A stretch of DNA of 64,000 nt, taken from the NCBI GenBank assembly GCA_023389575.1, contig JAEWEG010000006.1, forward strand, positions 1 through 64,000. The letters are read 5' to 3'. This DNA is from Chloroflexota bacterium (GTDB lineage: Bacteria; Chloroflexota; Chloroflexia; Thermomicrobiales; UBA6265). The translations under genes were made by a program, and so were the position numbers. Below, in pieces: positions 43,296-52,415 of the stretch. The stretch's first letter is position 1. Every line of letters begins with the position of its first letter. The notes under the pieces were generated by a model that did not search any database, was not told the origin of the DNA, and saw only the letters and a list, made by a program, of their open reading frames with translations.

Positions 43296-44495
43296 ATGGC
43301 TCCCGCAAGCTCCACCACCACCCGCTCGCGCACATCGCCCGCGCCAGCCAGGATGGCATTCGTCGCCTTCGCCATCATTATGCTCGTCGCGTTCGTATCG
43401 CTCCCATCCTGGGGCTTCGCGGCCGACACCCGATCCGGCAGCGACATCACCATCCCCTCGAATGAAACCATCACCGAAGACCTCTACCTCGCCGCGGGCA
43501 CCGTTGACTTCGACGGCACGGCGGAGCGAGACGTGAACATGGCGGCGGGTGAGGCCAACCTCGCGGGTTCCATCGAGGGATCGTTGAATCTTGCCGCCGG
43601 GACCATGGAAATCAGCGGAAACATCGCCGGATCGCTCCGTATCTTTGGCGGCAGGGTCACGCTTACCGGCGATGTCGGCGGCGATGTCGTGGTCGTCGGC
43701 GGGCAACTGGATGTCGGGAGCAGTTCGCAGATCGGAGGCAATATCCTCTTCGCCGGTGGGCAGCTCGACATGCGCGGCGACGTGGAAGGCGACATTCGCG
43801 GCTACGTCGGGACGGCCAGCCTCGGTGGCACCGTCCTTGGCTCGGTCGATCTCTCGACTTCACAACTCGAGGTCACCAACTCCGCCCAGATCACGGGAGA
43901 GGTGCTCCATACCGGCAAGAGCGAGCCGGACGTCGCCTCGGGCGCCCGCGTTCAGGGAGGAGTCACCCATGAATCGCTCAATCCCTGGGGCGATGGCGAC
44001 AACCCACTCTCCCGGGCGTCGGGCTCCCTCCTCCGAACGCTCTGGATGCTGGTCACCGGCGCCCTCATCGTGATCGCCGCGCCGCGCCTCGCCAATCAGC
44101 TCGGCACCAATGGCAAGCAGTTGATTCCTGCCATCCCGCTTGGGTTGCTCGCGATGATCATCCTTCCAATCGTCGCGGCCGTGCTGATGATCACGGTCAT
44201 CGGATTCCCGGCCGGTTTCGTGCTGCTCACGTTGTTCCTGGTCGCGCTCTATCTCACCCAGGCCGTCGTCGGCATGTCCATTGGCCGCTTCATCCTGCCA
44301 CGCTCGTGGAACGACGGGAGCCGGGGGTTTCATCTGCTGGCGATGACGCTCGGCGTGATCATCGTGGCCGCCTTCCGCTTCGTGCCGCTCCCATGGGTCT
44401 GGGGAGCGGTCAGCCTGATCGTCACCATCTGGGGTATCGGCGCGATCCTCATGCTCGTTCCCATCCTGTCGCGCCAGGAACGAACCGGGGTTTAG
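43296..44495 (+). CDS. Bactofilin-like beta-helix protein with membrane domain
   Basis: A 399-residue protein with an N-terminal signal or membrane segment (MAFVAFAIIMLVAFVSLPS) and about 190 residues of short repeating beta-strands, such as GSLNLAAGTMEISGNIAGSL and VGGDVVVVGGQLDVG, typical of polymer-forming bactofilin-like folds. From about residue 240 four hydrophobic segments follow. The repeats should lie outside the cytoplasm, unlike classic bactofilins, which are cytoplasmic. AAGGAG precedes the ATG at 43296; the longer open frame is not supported. Confidence 0.8.
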   Translation: MAPASSTTTRSRTSPAPARMAFVAFAIIMLVAFVSLPSWGFAADTRSGSDITIPSNETITEDLYLAAGTVDFDGTAERDVNMAAGEANLAGSIEGSLNLAAGTMEISGNIAGSLRIFGGRVTLTGDVGGDVVVVGGQLDVGSSSQIGGNILFAGGQLDMRGDVEGDIRGYVGTASLGGTVLGSVDLSTSQLEVTNSAQITGEVLHTGKSEPDVASGARVQGGVTHESLNPWGDGDNPLSRASGSLLRTLWMLVTGALIVIAAPRLANQLGTNGKQLIPAIPLGLLAMIILPIVAAVLMITVIGFPAGFVLLTLFLVALYLTQAVVGMSIGRFILPRSWNDGSRGFHLLAMTLGVIIVAAFRFVPLPWVWGAVSLIVTIWGIGAILMLVPILSRQERTGV

Positions 44496-44513
44496 CTCAC
44501 CGCGAGTTGAGTA

Positions 44514-47276
44514 TCAGCCCTCGATTGCCGTGCGTTCTGGCTCGACGACACCTGGCTGGAACAACGCGTTGAAGAATGCACGATAGGTGCCCCTGGCCTG
44601 AGCCCGAAACCACGGCCTGAATCCGAACAGGACCACCGAACCGGCTCCGTAGCGGGCTTGCATCAGTGCGCCCTTCCCTCGAATTCGCTTGTCGCCTGCG
44701 ATCCAGCCGCTGAGCAGCGGATTCGTGGTCGGATACCTGCCAACGGTGGTCACATCCGGCGCCGTGGACCGGAACACCTGGCTGTTCATGAACAGCACAC
44801 CGAGCTCCCGGGGCAACCCCCAGCCAATTGGGTGCTCGGTGTCCATCACCACCTCGAGCAACGACCCCGGGCAGTTGAACGCGCCATCATCATTCCCATC
44901 CAGGGCATCTTCGACTGGCAGCGCCAGCGCGTCGATCACGAACGTCGCCGCTCGATCGACGGCGACCAGGGTCCCGCCGTCGTTCACGAATGCCTTGAGC
45001 GCGGCCACGCCTATTGCGCCCAATCCGCCCCGGTAGGCTTCGGGGACCGGATCTCCCTCGCGCGTCTTCTCGCCCTTGCCGTTCAGGCTTTCGTCGGCGG
45101 CCATCTCCGGCAGCACAAGCACATCGATTCGATCGCGCAGCTCGCCCTGGCGAATGTCATCGTTCCAGAGCGTCTCGAACTGCACGTCGTACTGGTCAAG
45201 CACCCAACGGGCCCAGCCTTCGTCAATACAGGCCGTCCACGACTGGTACACGCCTATTCGCACGGCGGTCTGGCGCTGGAGATCCAGCGCTCCGGGATCG
45301 TCAATGCCCCGCGCGACGCATCCCGTTTCCGCGGCAAGTCTCCTCATCTCCTCGGGAGATAGGTCGGCCCGGCTGGCCACGATATCGCCCGCCACCACGC
45401 CTCTCACCGGGTCTGACTTCCGAACGCGATGGACCGGCACCCCGCCCCGCAATAGCCGGGTCAGCGCTGGAATCACGGAGTTTGAGCGTCCGTCAATGAC
45501 CCAGGCATCGTGGTCGGTTCCATCATCGGTCACGAGCCCCTCAAAGATGATCGGCTCGGTGACGACCTTCAGGGGCGCATCGTCCGCCAACGGGGAATCC
45601 ACCTGGAACGCCGTCACGCCCATCTGGATCGGCAAGGTGTGGCCCGAGATGTCGTAGGGCGGCAAGAGTGGTCCGTCCTCCGACTTCCGGATCTCCGGAT
45701 AATGCTGGACCTCAAGCAGCGTCTTCGCGAACGCACCGGCCGGCTGATCGAGCCGCACCACCCACGTCCCTTCCGGATAGCGAACGCCATCTGCCATGAA
45801 CGCATCCGTGGCGACACGGATCTCAACCAACCCGCGCCGCAGGATATCAAGCATTTCGGCGATCGCCCGCGGATCACGTCCATCGCGTGGAATCACGAAG
45901 GCATACGGCGCCTTGGTCCTCGTGCTCGTCCGTTTGTTCAACGCGGCGTAGTCCCGTAGCCATTGGCGCCGGTTCCGCGCGAGATGCTCCAGGAACGCCC
46001 TGGCCGCCACCAGGTTGTATTCGACGATGTCCGCCAGCGACCATTCACCTGGCTCCCACACCATCGGCTGGTTCCAGGTTCTTACCTTGGGGTCCGCGCC
46101 GAATTCCACCTTCAGGTCGCGCTCCTCCAGCGTCACCGGCGTCGCCAGTTTGGCGCTGGCGGCCTCGCTGAGGAGATCAACGCTGCCGTGGTAGTTGCCA
46201 TAGGCCAGTGATGGCGAATAGTTGTCGAACATCGCGTTCGTCACCACGCCAGCCTTGCCGGCCGCCGTCATCCGCTGGGCGATATGGCTCCCTAGCGCCG
46301 CGAACCCCTGCTGGATGAGCGGGTCCTGATTGGGATCGAGTGGATCGATGAACGGCGGAACCATGAAGCGCGGACCGAACCGGCGCATCTGGTGCATGTC
46401 GAACACGGCCTGCGGATGCTCACGGTTGTGCATGTCCACATACAGGCGCGTCTCTGCCTGGGATTGCATGAACCAGTCGCGGTTGTTGTCATGGCCAACG
46501 TAAGGGTGATAGAGCCAGGGAAGCTCGCTCCCTTCCCACTCCTCGCCCAGCGATTCGTGGTACCAGTCCGCGATCAGGTCCACCCCGTCCGGGTTGTGAC
46601 TCGGAACCAGCAGCGTGACCACTTCGGAGAGGATTTGCAGCGAGTCCGGATCGACCGCGGTCGCCAATTCCCATGCCAATTGCATGGTCATCAGCATCGA
46701 CCCGATCTCGTTGGAGTGCTGGGCGGCGAGAATAACACCGGCGGCTCGCGCGAGGCTTGCCGTTTCCTCGATAGTGTCGTCTGTTTCAGCGCGTGAATCC
46801 CAGAGGACGCTCAGCGCTTCGCGGTTCGCGGCCCGTGCGTCCTCCGTCAGGTTCGTTTCGGCGGAAACAGCCACGAGCAGGTAGGGCCGGCCATCCGTGG
46901 ATGTGCCAAGTACGTCCACGACGACCCTGTCCGAATGGTCCTCCAGCACATGGAAGTATTCGACCACCTCATCCCAGGTTGGCAGCCAACCCGGCGCGCC
47001 CATCTCGAATCCGAAATGGCCCGCTGGCGATGGTATCCGGGAGGGTTCGGAGTGGCGTTGTCGCAGCCGTGGGCGCGCGTGGCGGAGCCGTTCCCTGGCC
47101 TGCCTCAACCACGCATCGTCGAAGAGCAGGACGCCCGCTTCGGTCGTCCTGCTCGGTGGCGCAAGGGTGCCATCCTCGATACGCGCGCGAACCAGGTAGG
47201 AGGAGAGGTCGAGGAGTTCCGCAACCCGGGAGGTTGTCAGGAACCCCTCGAGGTCTTGTGACTTGGCTCGCGGCAC
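44514..47276 (-). CDS. M14-family zinc carboxypeptidase with N-terminal helix-turn-helix-like domain
   Basis: A 920-residue protein. Residues 10-65 (FLTTSRVAELLDLSSYLVRA, then a Trp-Leu helix) look like an excisionase/MerR-type DNA-binding fold. The peptidase domain starts near residue 95; zinc ligands His and Glu are in LAAQHSNEIGSML, with DMHQM further on. The C-terminal half has a glutamine-amidotransferase-like segment (RIDVLVLPEM...). No signal peptide is visible, so it is likely cytoplasmic. The GTG at 47276 has GGAAGG 9 bases upstream. A DNA-binding domain on a carboxypeptidase is unusual. Confidence 0.82.
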   Translation of the reverse strand: MPRAKSQDLEGFLTTSRVAELLDLSSYLVRARIEDGTLAPPSRTTEAGVLLFDDAWLRQARERLRHARPRLRQRHSEPSRIPSPAGHFGFEMGAPGWLPTWDEVVEYFHVLEDHSDRVVVDVLGTSTDGRPYLLVAVSAETNLTEDARAANREALSVLWDSRAETDDTIEETASLARAAGVILAAQHSNEIGSMLMTMQLAWELATAVDPDSLQILSEVVTLLVPSHNPDGVDLIADWYHESLGEEWEGSELPWLYHPYVGHDNNRDWFMQSQAETRLYVDMHNREHPQAVFDMHQMRRFGPRFMVPPFIDPLDPNQDPLIQQGFAALGSHIAQRMTAAGKAGVVTNAMFDNYSPSLAYGNYHGSVDLLSEAASAKLATPVTLEERDLKVEFGADPKVRTWNQPMVWEPGEWSLADIVEYNLVAARAFLEHLARNRRQWLRDYAALNKRTSTRTKAPYAFVIPRDGRDPRAIAEMLDILRRGLVEIRVATDAFMADGVRYPEGTWVVRLDQPAGAFAKTLLEVQHYPEIRKSEDGPLLPPYDISGHTLPIQMGVTAFQVDSPLADDAPLKVVTEPIIFEGLVTDDGTDHDAWVIDGRSNSVIPALTRLLRGGVPVHRVRKSDPVRGVVAGDIVASRADLSPEEMRRLAAETGCVARGIDDPGALDLQRQTAVRIGVYQSWTACIDEGWARWVLDQYDVQFETLWNDDIRQGELRDRIDVLVLPEMAADESLNGKGEKTREGDPVPEAYRGGLGAIGVAALKAFVNDGGTLVAVDRAATFVIDALALPVEDALDGNDDGAFNCPGSLLEVVMDTEHPIGWGLPRELGVLFMNSQVFRSTAPDVTTVGRYPTTNPLLSGWIAGDKRIRGKGALMQARYGAGSVVLFGFRPWFRAQARGTYRAFFNALFQPGVVEPERTAIEG

Positions 47277-47378
47277 GAATGGTGTCCTTCCGGTACAGGT
47301 CAGGCTGTCGAGATGCGTGCGATGACGCGCGTCATGTTCGACATTGTGTACCGGCCAGGGCATTCATGCCACGGGCCG

Positions 47379-47855
47379 TCAGGCGGTTGGTTTGCTCCCC
47401 GCCTGTTGCGCCGATGAGTCCTGACTCACCATCACATCGGCTCCACGCCGCCCCAACAGCGCGTACATGCCGGTGTAGGTGTAGTCCACCCCATACTCCT
47501 GCCGAGCCCACTGGACGGCCTCGCTCACGGTCCTGAACTGGCCTTCCTGCGAACGGCTGATCAGGTCGGATATCTGCCCTTCAGTCAGCCGCGAGGGACG
47601 TCCGGGCGCAGCATATCCTGGCGTACGCGTCAGGACCGCGTCGAGTCCACCTTCGCGATACCACTGCACCCAACGCTGGACGGTGCGGTAATCGACTCCG
47701 GCGGCCGTGCCGGCCTCGCCGATGGTATGACCCGATCGAAGCAACCACAGCGCCTGCAACCGCGCCCGGCGGTGTCCATTCCGTTCCGAGTCGCGCAGCG
47801 AGGCCAACTGGTCGGCGGTCTCGGTCCATTCGACTATCAATGGCCTACCACGCAT
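47379..47855 (-). CDS. Solo IS630-type helix-turn-helix protein
   Basis: A 158-residue protein equivalent to the N-terminal DNA-binding half of IS630/mariner-type transposases: HTIGEAGTAAGVDYRTVQRW as the helix-turn-helix, RPSRLTEGQISDLISRSQEG, and VDYTYTGMYALLGRRG. The DDE catalytic half is absent and no inverted repeats or target duplications are seen, so this is a domesticated regulator or a transposase remnant with an intact frame. AGAGGGGG precedes the ATG. A similar promoter-side inverted repeat, CTCCATTCGTGGAG, lies about 20-35 bases upstream. Confidence 0.75.
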   Translation of the reverse strand: MRGRPLIVEWTETADQLASLRDSERNGHRRARLQALWLLRSGHTIGEAGTAAGVDYRTVQRWVQWYREGGLDAVLTRTPGYAAPGRPSRLTEGQISDLISRSQEGQFRTVSEAVQWARQEYGVDYTYTGMYALLGRRGADVMVSQDSSAQQAGSKPTA

Positions 47856-48167
47856 GGCAGCCCCCCTCTTGAAAGTTACTCCACGAATGGAGCAATTGAG
47901 GCAATGTCCCCACGCCTCGCGTGAGGAACAAGACGAGGACCCTTGTGAAGCGAGGCAACTCCGCCAACTATATCCATGTTCCCCGCCCTGCCCCTGGGGA
48001 ATGGGTGCTCAGGTCTGAGGAAGTGCATCACCGTCGATCATCGACAGTGAGCCTTGCCTACATCGACCTGTGTGGTGAGACCCGTCACGATCGCATTCTA
48101 CACCAAAGCGTCACAAACCGAATGCCTTCCAATCGCGCCAAGACGGCCTCGATTAAACCGCCGCTCA
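47856..48167. other. Gap between solo HTH gene and cdd
   Basis: About 310 bases. It contains the ribosome site and likely promoter of the leftward HTH gene, including the small inverted repeat CTCCATTCGTGGAG at about 47876-47890. No gene or strong RNA structure is seen in the remainder. Confidence 0.4.
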
Positions 48168-48590
48168 TCAATCCAGATCGCGTGGACCAAAGGCCTTCGG
48201 CAACAGATCGCCAAGCTGGATAACGATCGGTCCGTCTTCACCGTCCAGAATCACCGCCATGTCCTCGGCCTCTGGCTTGAACTCGTTCAGCACCTGGCGG
48301 CAGGCCCCACACGGAGTCGTTCCCGGCGCCTTCGGTGCGCTTACCGCCACCGCCAGGATCGAGCGGTGCCCCAAGGCCGCGGCGGTCTGAACCGCCACCC
48401 GTTCCCCACAGACCGTCAGCCCATAACTGGCGTTTTCGATGTTGACCCCGGAAATGATGTCACCGCCCTCGGTGAGAACCGCCGCTCCCACGGGAAAGCC
48501 CGAATACGGCACATGGGCGTGGACGGTTGCCGCCCGCGCCGCCGCCAGCAACTGGTCGATTGTTCCGGAGGATAGGTCGCTCATCGCCAT
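48168..48590 (-). CDS. cdd: Cytidine deaminase
   Basis: Cdd converts cytidine and deoxycytidine to uridines in pyrimidine salvage. The 140-residue protein has VNIENASYGLTVCGERVA, where Cys and catalytic Glu lie, and PCGACRQVLNEF with two zinc-binding Cys. CAGGAGT precedes the ATG at 48590. It belongs to the short tetrameric type. A nucleoside deoxyribosyltransferase-like gene lies about 1 kb away on the same strand, which fits a salvage context but is not an operon. Confidence 0.95.
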   Translation of the reverse strand: MAMSDLSSGTIDQLLAAARAATVHAHVPYSGFPVGAAVLTEGGDIISGVNIENASYGLTVCGERVAVQTAAALGHRSILAVAVSAPKAPGTTPCGACRQVLNEFKPEAEDMAVILDGEDGPIVIQLGDLLPKAFGPRDLD

Positions 48591-48759
48591 TGTGTACTCC
48601 TGTTCGTGCCACCATCATCACCTGCCTGAAATGACAGGCACGCCCCTCACGAAGCGGTCAGCTCGATGGGCATGCTGGTATTCTGCATGTGGCAATCATG
48701 CGCGCCGCGAGGCGCGATCGTCACCCGCAGATAAGCCATTGCCCCGAGGATGCTCCTAC

Positions 48760-49503
48760 ATGACCGATGAGTTCGAATCACGCCCCCTTCAGGATTCCGC
48801 GACGGATCCCATGCGGCAGAGCGCCGCGGTGTTCCTTTCCGAAGTCCTCGGCATGGACGATTCCGCCTCGCAGCTCGCGCCCGACCTTTCGGCCATCAAG
48901 CGAGACGCGAACGCTTCCATATACACCATCCAACTCGACTCGTCCGTCGGTCCGGCGGCGTTTCTCGTCTACGCCTACCTGCTCGACGTGCGCGGGGGCG
49001 ATGGTCACACCGGTCGTGAACTGTTCGAAACAGGCCTGACCACGCTCCAGCAAGCGGCCCAACGCGAAACACCTGGCCCCAGAGCGGTGGCCCACGCCGA
49101 GGATGGCAACTACGCCTTCATCCTCGCCACCACCCCGGGCACGTACAGGGCCCTCACCGGGGACACCGGGTCCCGGAACATCGAAGCATCGACATCCGAT
49201 CTCCTGCCGGTGGAGGATGCCGCTTCCTTGCGAAGCGATCTCGCCCAGGAACTGCTTCACTCGCTGAAGGCGGCCAACGAGCAGGCAACCAATTGGCTGC
49301 ACGCCATTCAACTCGCCAGCCAGTCCGCGACAAACGACGAGGATGGCGTGGACGACCTGCTCGAATTCACCGAGGACGAGACCGAACTGGCCCTCTTCCT
49401 GCTGGACGACGACTCGATCGGCAATCTCTTGCGCGTCCTCAACCTGCTGGTGTCCACCGCGCAACAGCGCGCCTTCGGAACGCTCGATGACTCGCGGGAT
49501 TAG
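48760..49503 (+). CDS. Uncharacterised acidic protein
   Basis: A 247-residue acidic protein with no signal peptide and no known family. The C-terminal part is rich in Asp, Glu and Leu (DEDGVDDLLEFTEDETELAL). The ATG at 48760 has GAGG upstream, while the longer open frame covers the divergent cdd region. It ends 4 bases inside the convergent deoxyribosyltransferase gene, a compact arrangement that supports coding. Confidence 0.6.
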   Translation: MTDEFESRPLQDSATDPMRQSAAVFLSEVLGMDDSASQLAPDLSAIKRDANASIYTIQLDSSVGPAAFLVYAYLLDVRGGDGHTGRELFETGLTTLQQAAQRETPGPRAVAHAEDGNYAFILATTPGTYRALTGDTGSRNIEASTSDLLPVEDAASLRSDLAQELLHSLKAANEQATNWLHAIQLASQSATNDEDGVDDLLEFTEDETELALFLLDDDSIGNLLRVLNLLVSTAQQRAFGTLDDSRD

Positions 49504-50000
49504 GCTTCAGCCGTCTCGCCTTCGAAGCTGGCGCGCAGTTCCTTCAGCCGGTCGATGAGCTGCTGTTCGTCGTATACCACGCCGAGCGAATGCTGCAGCC
49601 CACCGATCACGAATGCATTGATGTGATAGGCCTGATTGTCCACGCCGGTCCGGCTTGGGTCCGGCACCTGGCGCAGCCTGATATCGGTCGCGAGGCCGAG
49701 CACGCCCAGGTATCGCTTACCGTCAACCCGGGTGCTAAGGCAATCCATATAGCCTGCCTCCCAGTTGGTGCCCGAATCCTCGCTCACCTGCATCACGTAG
49801 ACATTGGCCCACTCCAGGGCCTCGATGTCGGCGTCGTAAATCTTGCGCGCCGTTATATCGGTGCGGGTCTTGTCGTTGATGGGCTCGCTCTCGTTCGGGC
49901 AATACACCTCGAACCCATGCTTGCGAAGTTCCCCGGCAAGCCAGAGGTTGTATCGAACCTCGGCCGCCACGAACATCGGTCCACCCAGGTACAGCTTCAT
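49500..50000 (-). CDS. Nucleoside 2-deoxyribosyltransferase-like protein
   Basis: A 166-residue protein with the family pattern: KLYLGGPMFVAAEVRYN at the N-terminus, then NESEPINDKTRTDITARKIYDAD, and DSGTNWEAGYMD, which holds the catalytic Glu. Members swap bases on 2'-deoxynucleosides or hydrolyse nucleoside monophosphates. Its start overlaps the thioesterase stop by 4 bases (ATGA), giving coupled translation with the sirtuin and thioesterase genes. Confidence 0.85.
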   Translation of the reverse strand: MKLYLGGPMFVAAEVRYNLWLAGELRKHGFEVYCPNESEPINDKTRTDITARKIYDADIEALEWANVYVMQVSEDSGTNWEAGYMDCLSTRVDGKRYLGVLGLATDIRLRQVPDPSRTGVDNQAYHINAFVIGGLQHSLGVVYDEQQLIDRLKELRASFEGETAEA

Positions 50001-50503
50001 GGCGTGCTTCCCTCCGAACTCGCCGTCACGATACCTCCATAGCGGTCATTCCAGGCATCGGCCTGCGACTCCGGCACCCGGATGAACGTCGCGATGCCGT
50101 CGGCGAGCAGCACGTTGTCGGCTTCCCGGCGAATCTCCCCCTTCACCTCGATCGCCCGACCCCGGTCCCGCGACACCGTCCCGACCGCGATGGTAGGTTC
50201 GCCAACAGGTATTGGCTTCCGGTACCGGGTGGTGAGTTGCCCGGTTACCGCCCAGATCCCCTGGCGGTACAACGTCCAGGCCATCACTTCGTCGAGCACC
50301 GTCGAGATGATCCCACCGTGCACCATGCCCGTGTAGCCTTCCGCGTGGGCAGGCGGCACGAATCGTGTGACGACCCCATCTCCGGACGGGTCCGCCAACA
50401 GCTCTAGCCGAAGGCCATGGACATTCAACGCACCGCAACCGAAGCAATTGTGCGGTGTTACATCGTCCCGCAGGTTGAGCGGCCTCTCCAGGTCAACGGT
50501 CAT
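49997..50503 (-). CDS. PaaI-type hotdog thioesterase
   Basis: A 168-residue single-hotdog protein with NCFGCGALNVHGLRL at the start and the family motif GYTGMVHGGIISTVLDEVMAW. Such proteins hydrolyse acyl-CoA thioesters. It overlaps the upstream sirtuin gene by 11 bases and the downstream gene by 4, so the three genes form one tight operon. Substrate unknown. Confidence 0.88.
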   Translation of the reverse strand: MTVDLERPLNLRDDVTPHNCFGCGALNVHGLRLELLADPSGDGVVTRFVPPAHAEGYTGMVHGGIISTVLDEVMAWTLYRQGIWAVTGQLTTRYRKPIPVGEPTIAVGTVSRDRGRAIEVKGEIRREADNVLLADGIATFIRVPESQADAWNDRYGGIVTASSEGSTP

Positions 50504-51314
50504 CAGCGGTCACTCCATCCTCCAGCACGCGATCCACGACGCCGGAGAGCACCGCTCCGGCGCTCCCGGCAACCCGTATGTCCGCGAGGCCATCCAGCGG
50601 CGTCGGCGACTGGTTGACGATCACCAGCCGAGCGCCATTCTGCTTGGCGATCGCGGGCAGCCTCGCGGCGGGATTCACCACCAGGGAACTCCCCACCACG
50701 ATCATCAGGTCTGTGGCCATCGACACCGCGTGCGCCGTCCTCAATGCCCGCTCGGGGAGCGATTCACCGAACAGCACGGTGCCGGATCGAAGCACTCCAC
50801 CGCAGACCGGGCACCGTGGATCCTCTTCCCCCGCCTCGAGCCGTTCCTGGACCTCCTGACCTGAGTAGGTCCGACCGCAGTCGTTGCACACGAGCGAGTG
50901 CGTGGTTCCGTGAAGTTCGATCACCCGCTCGGGATCGTTCCCCGCCTTCTGGTGCAAGCCATCGATGTTCTGGGTCACGATCGCCAGCAGGTGACCGGAC
51001 GCCTCCAATCGCGCGATCGCCTCATGGCCGGCGTTCGGCTGTCGCGCCAGCATCTCCGGGTAGCGCTCCTTTCGATCTCGCCAATGCTCGATCCTGGATG
51101 CCCTATCGGTCCGGATGGTATCGATGTGGGGAATGGCGTTACGCGCCCATACGCCGTTCGGCCCGCGATAGTCCGGTATCCCCGACTCCGTACTGACGCC
51201 GGCCCCGGTGAAGGCCACCACCCGGTCGCTGCTTCGTACGAGGTCGGCGATCCGGTCGAGGTCGTGCTCGCTCACATCGTTTACTAGTTGGTCGTCTAAA
51301 AAGTGGTCTGTCAC
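50493..51314 (-). CDS. cobB: Sir2-family NAD-dependent protein deacylase
   Basis: Sirtuins remove acyl groups from lysines using NAD. The 273-residue protein has VVAFTGAGVSTESGIPDYRG for NAD binding, the catalytic His in VIELHGTTHSLVC, TQNIDGLHQKAG, and a zinc site of four Cys (CNDCG and CPVCGG). The GTG at 51314 with GGAG upstream was chosen; the ATG frame at 51359 lacks a ribosome site. First gene of the sirtuin-thioesterase-deoxyribosyltransferase operon. Confidence 0.92.
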   Translation of the reverse strand: MTDHFLDDQLVNDVSEHDLDRIADLVRSSDRVVAFTGAGVSTESGIPDYRGPNGVWARNAIPHIDTIRTDRASRIEHWRDRKERYPEMLARQPNAGHEAIARLEASGHLLAIVTQNIDGLHQKAGNDPERVIELHGTTHSLVCNDCGRTYSGQEVQERLEAGEEDPRCPVCGGVLRSGTVLFGESLPERALRTAHAVSMATDLMIVVGSSLVVNPAARLPAIAKQNGARLVIVNQSPTPLDGLADIRVAGSAGAVLSGVVDRVLEDGVTADDR

Positions 51315-51541
51315 GCTGTTTATGCTCCAATGGTGGGAATCGATCGGCGTGTTCCCCATCGTTCGCCCAATCCCAATTGTGCGGGCTATCCCGCCACCTG
51401 CCTACCGGACACCTCACCAGTGCCGGGTCCGAGGGGCGGTTTCGATTGCTTCTCGTCAGGTCGGAAGACCAGGGCCAGGAAGGGCCAGGAACCGGTCCAC
51501 CGTCAGAGGTCTCCTCGGCTTCTCGCCACTCACTACCCTTG

Positions 51542-51551
51542 TGTACGTACG
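51542..51551. promoter_or_regulatory. Palindromic motif TGTACGTACG, copy 3
   Basis: The 9-base core TGTACGTAC lies in the 295-base divergent gap between the sirtuin gene and the gene at 51610, about 60 bases before the latter's start. Confidence 0.35.
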
Positions 51552-51609
51552 GGCCTCGTGGTAGCATCTTTGAAATGGACTGTGCCAGGAAGTCACTGGA
51601 ACGGAGCCT

Positions 51610-52353
51610 ATGGATCACCGGGCGTGGGGACCCGATGGTCGAGGTGGCCGCGAGCCCATGCGGGCGTCATACGTCACCGATTCGCGGAAAGGAACACCGC
51701 CGTTCCCGGAAGCCTTCTACCATCCGGCATATCAGGGGGCGTGGATGATGCTGGTAACCGATTTGGCCATGCGGGATATGGAGTCGAGAACGGAGTCGCT
51801 CGCCGAAAGGCTTGCCGCCTGTATCACTTCCGTCTTCAGGCGAAATCGATCCGGTCCCGCCACGGAGGCGACCGCCGCGCTGTCCTCGGAAGCCACGGGA
51901 CCCCGAATCCACCTGGTCTCCACCACCTCACACGACGATTTCGCTCCATTTGCATACCCACGGGACGATATGACTGACTACCGCTGGAGAAAGCACCCTC
52001 AATTGCGGCCGGATTCGAATGGCCTGGCGAATCTCGATCCAGGGGAGCGCGAGCGCATGGCACGCTCGGCCAGCATTCGCGGGCTTTTCCTCGCCCGTAG
52101 TGGCCGCTACGAGGATGCACGAACCGCCTTCGCCATGGCCGCCGCCGAGCCCTCGATCGACCTGACCGCCATTCCCGGCTTTTGGTCCCTCTCCCGCGGC
52201 GGCATGCAGGCCGCGATCGCCGCCTACGAGGATGTCGAACGCTATCGCGATGCCTCCAGCCTCGAGGCGACCATTCGGCTCAAGTACCGGCCCCGGATCG
52301 CCGACCATCCCGCCACGGGCGGGAGCCGGCGAAAGACGGCCGCCGGCACCTGA
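51610..52353 (+). CDS. Uncharacterised protein
   Basis: A 247-residue frame of unknown function, or 231 residues from the ATG at 51658. It has no signal peptide or membrane segment. The C-terminal half contains SIRGLFLARSGRYEDARTAF and GGMQAAIAAYEDVERYRDA, which look like two helical, tetratricopeptide-like units. GGAG is close to the first ATG. A strong terminator follows. No family is recognised. Confidence 0.55.
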   Translation: MDHRAWGPDGRGGREPMRASYVTDSRKGTPPFPEAFYHPAYQGAWMMLVTDLAMRDMESRTESLAERLAACITSVFRRNRSGPATEATAALSSEATGPRIHLVSTTSHDDFAPFAYPRDDMTDYRWRKHPQLRPDSNGLANLDPGERERMARSASIRGLFLARSGRYEDARTAFAMAAAEPSIDLTAIPGFWSLSRGGMQAAIAAYEDVERYRDASSLEATIRLKYRPRIADHPATGGSRRKTAAGT

Positions 52354-52380
52354 TCAACCTCGAAAAAACCGGAAGGGGAG

Positions 52381-52415
52381 AGAGAACGGCGGGCCCAGTT
52401 GCCCGCCGTTCTCTT
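52381..52415 (+). terminator. Terminator after gene 51610
   Basis: AGAGAACGGCGGGC pairs with GCCCGCCGTTCTCT (14 pairs) around CCAGTT, 27 bases past the stop and followed by TCGTATA. Confidence 0.75.

Noticed and set aside
47379..47855. An intact insertion sequence of IS630 type.
   Set aside because: Only the DNA-binding half is present; no DDE domain, terminal repeats or target duplication can be seen.
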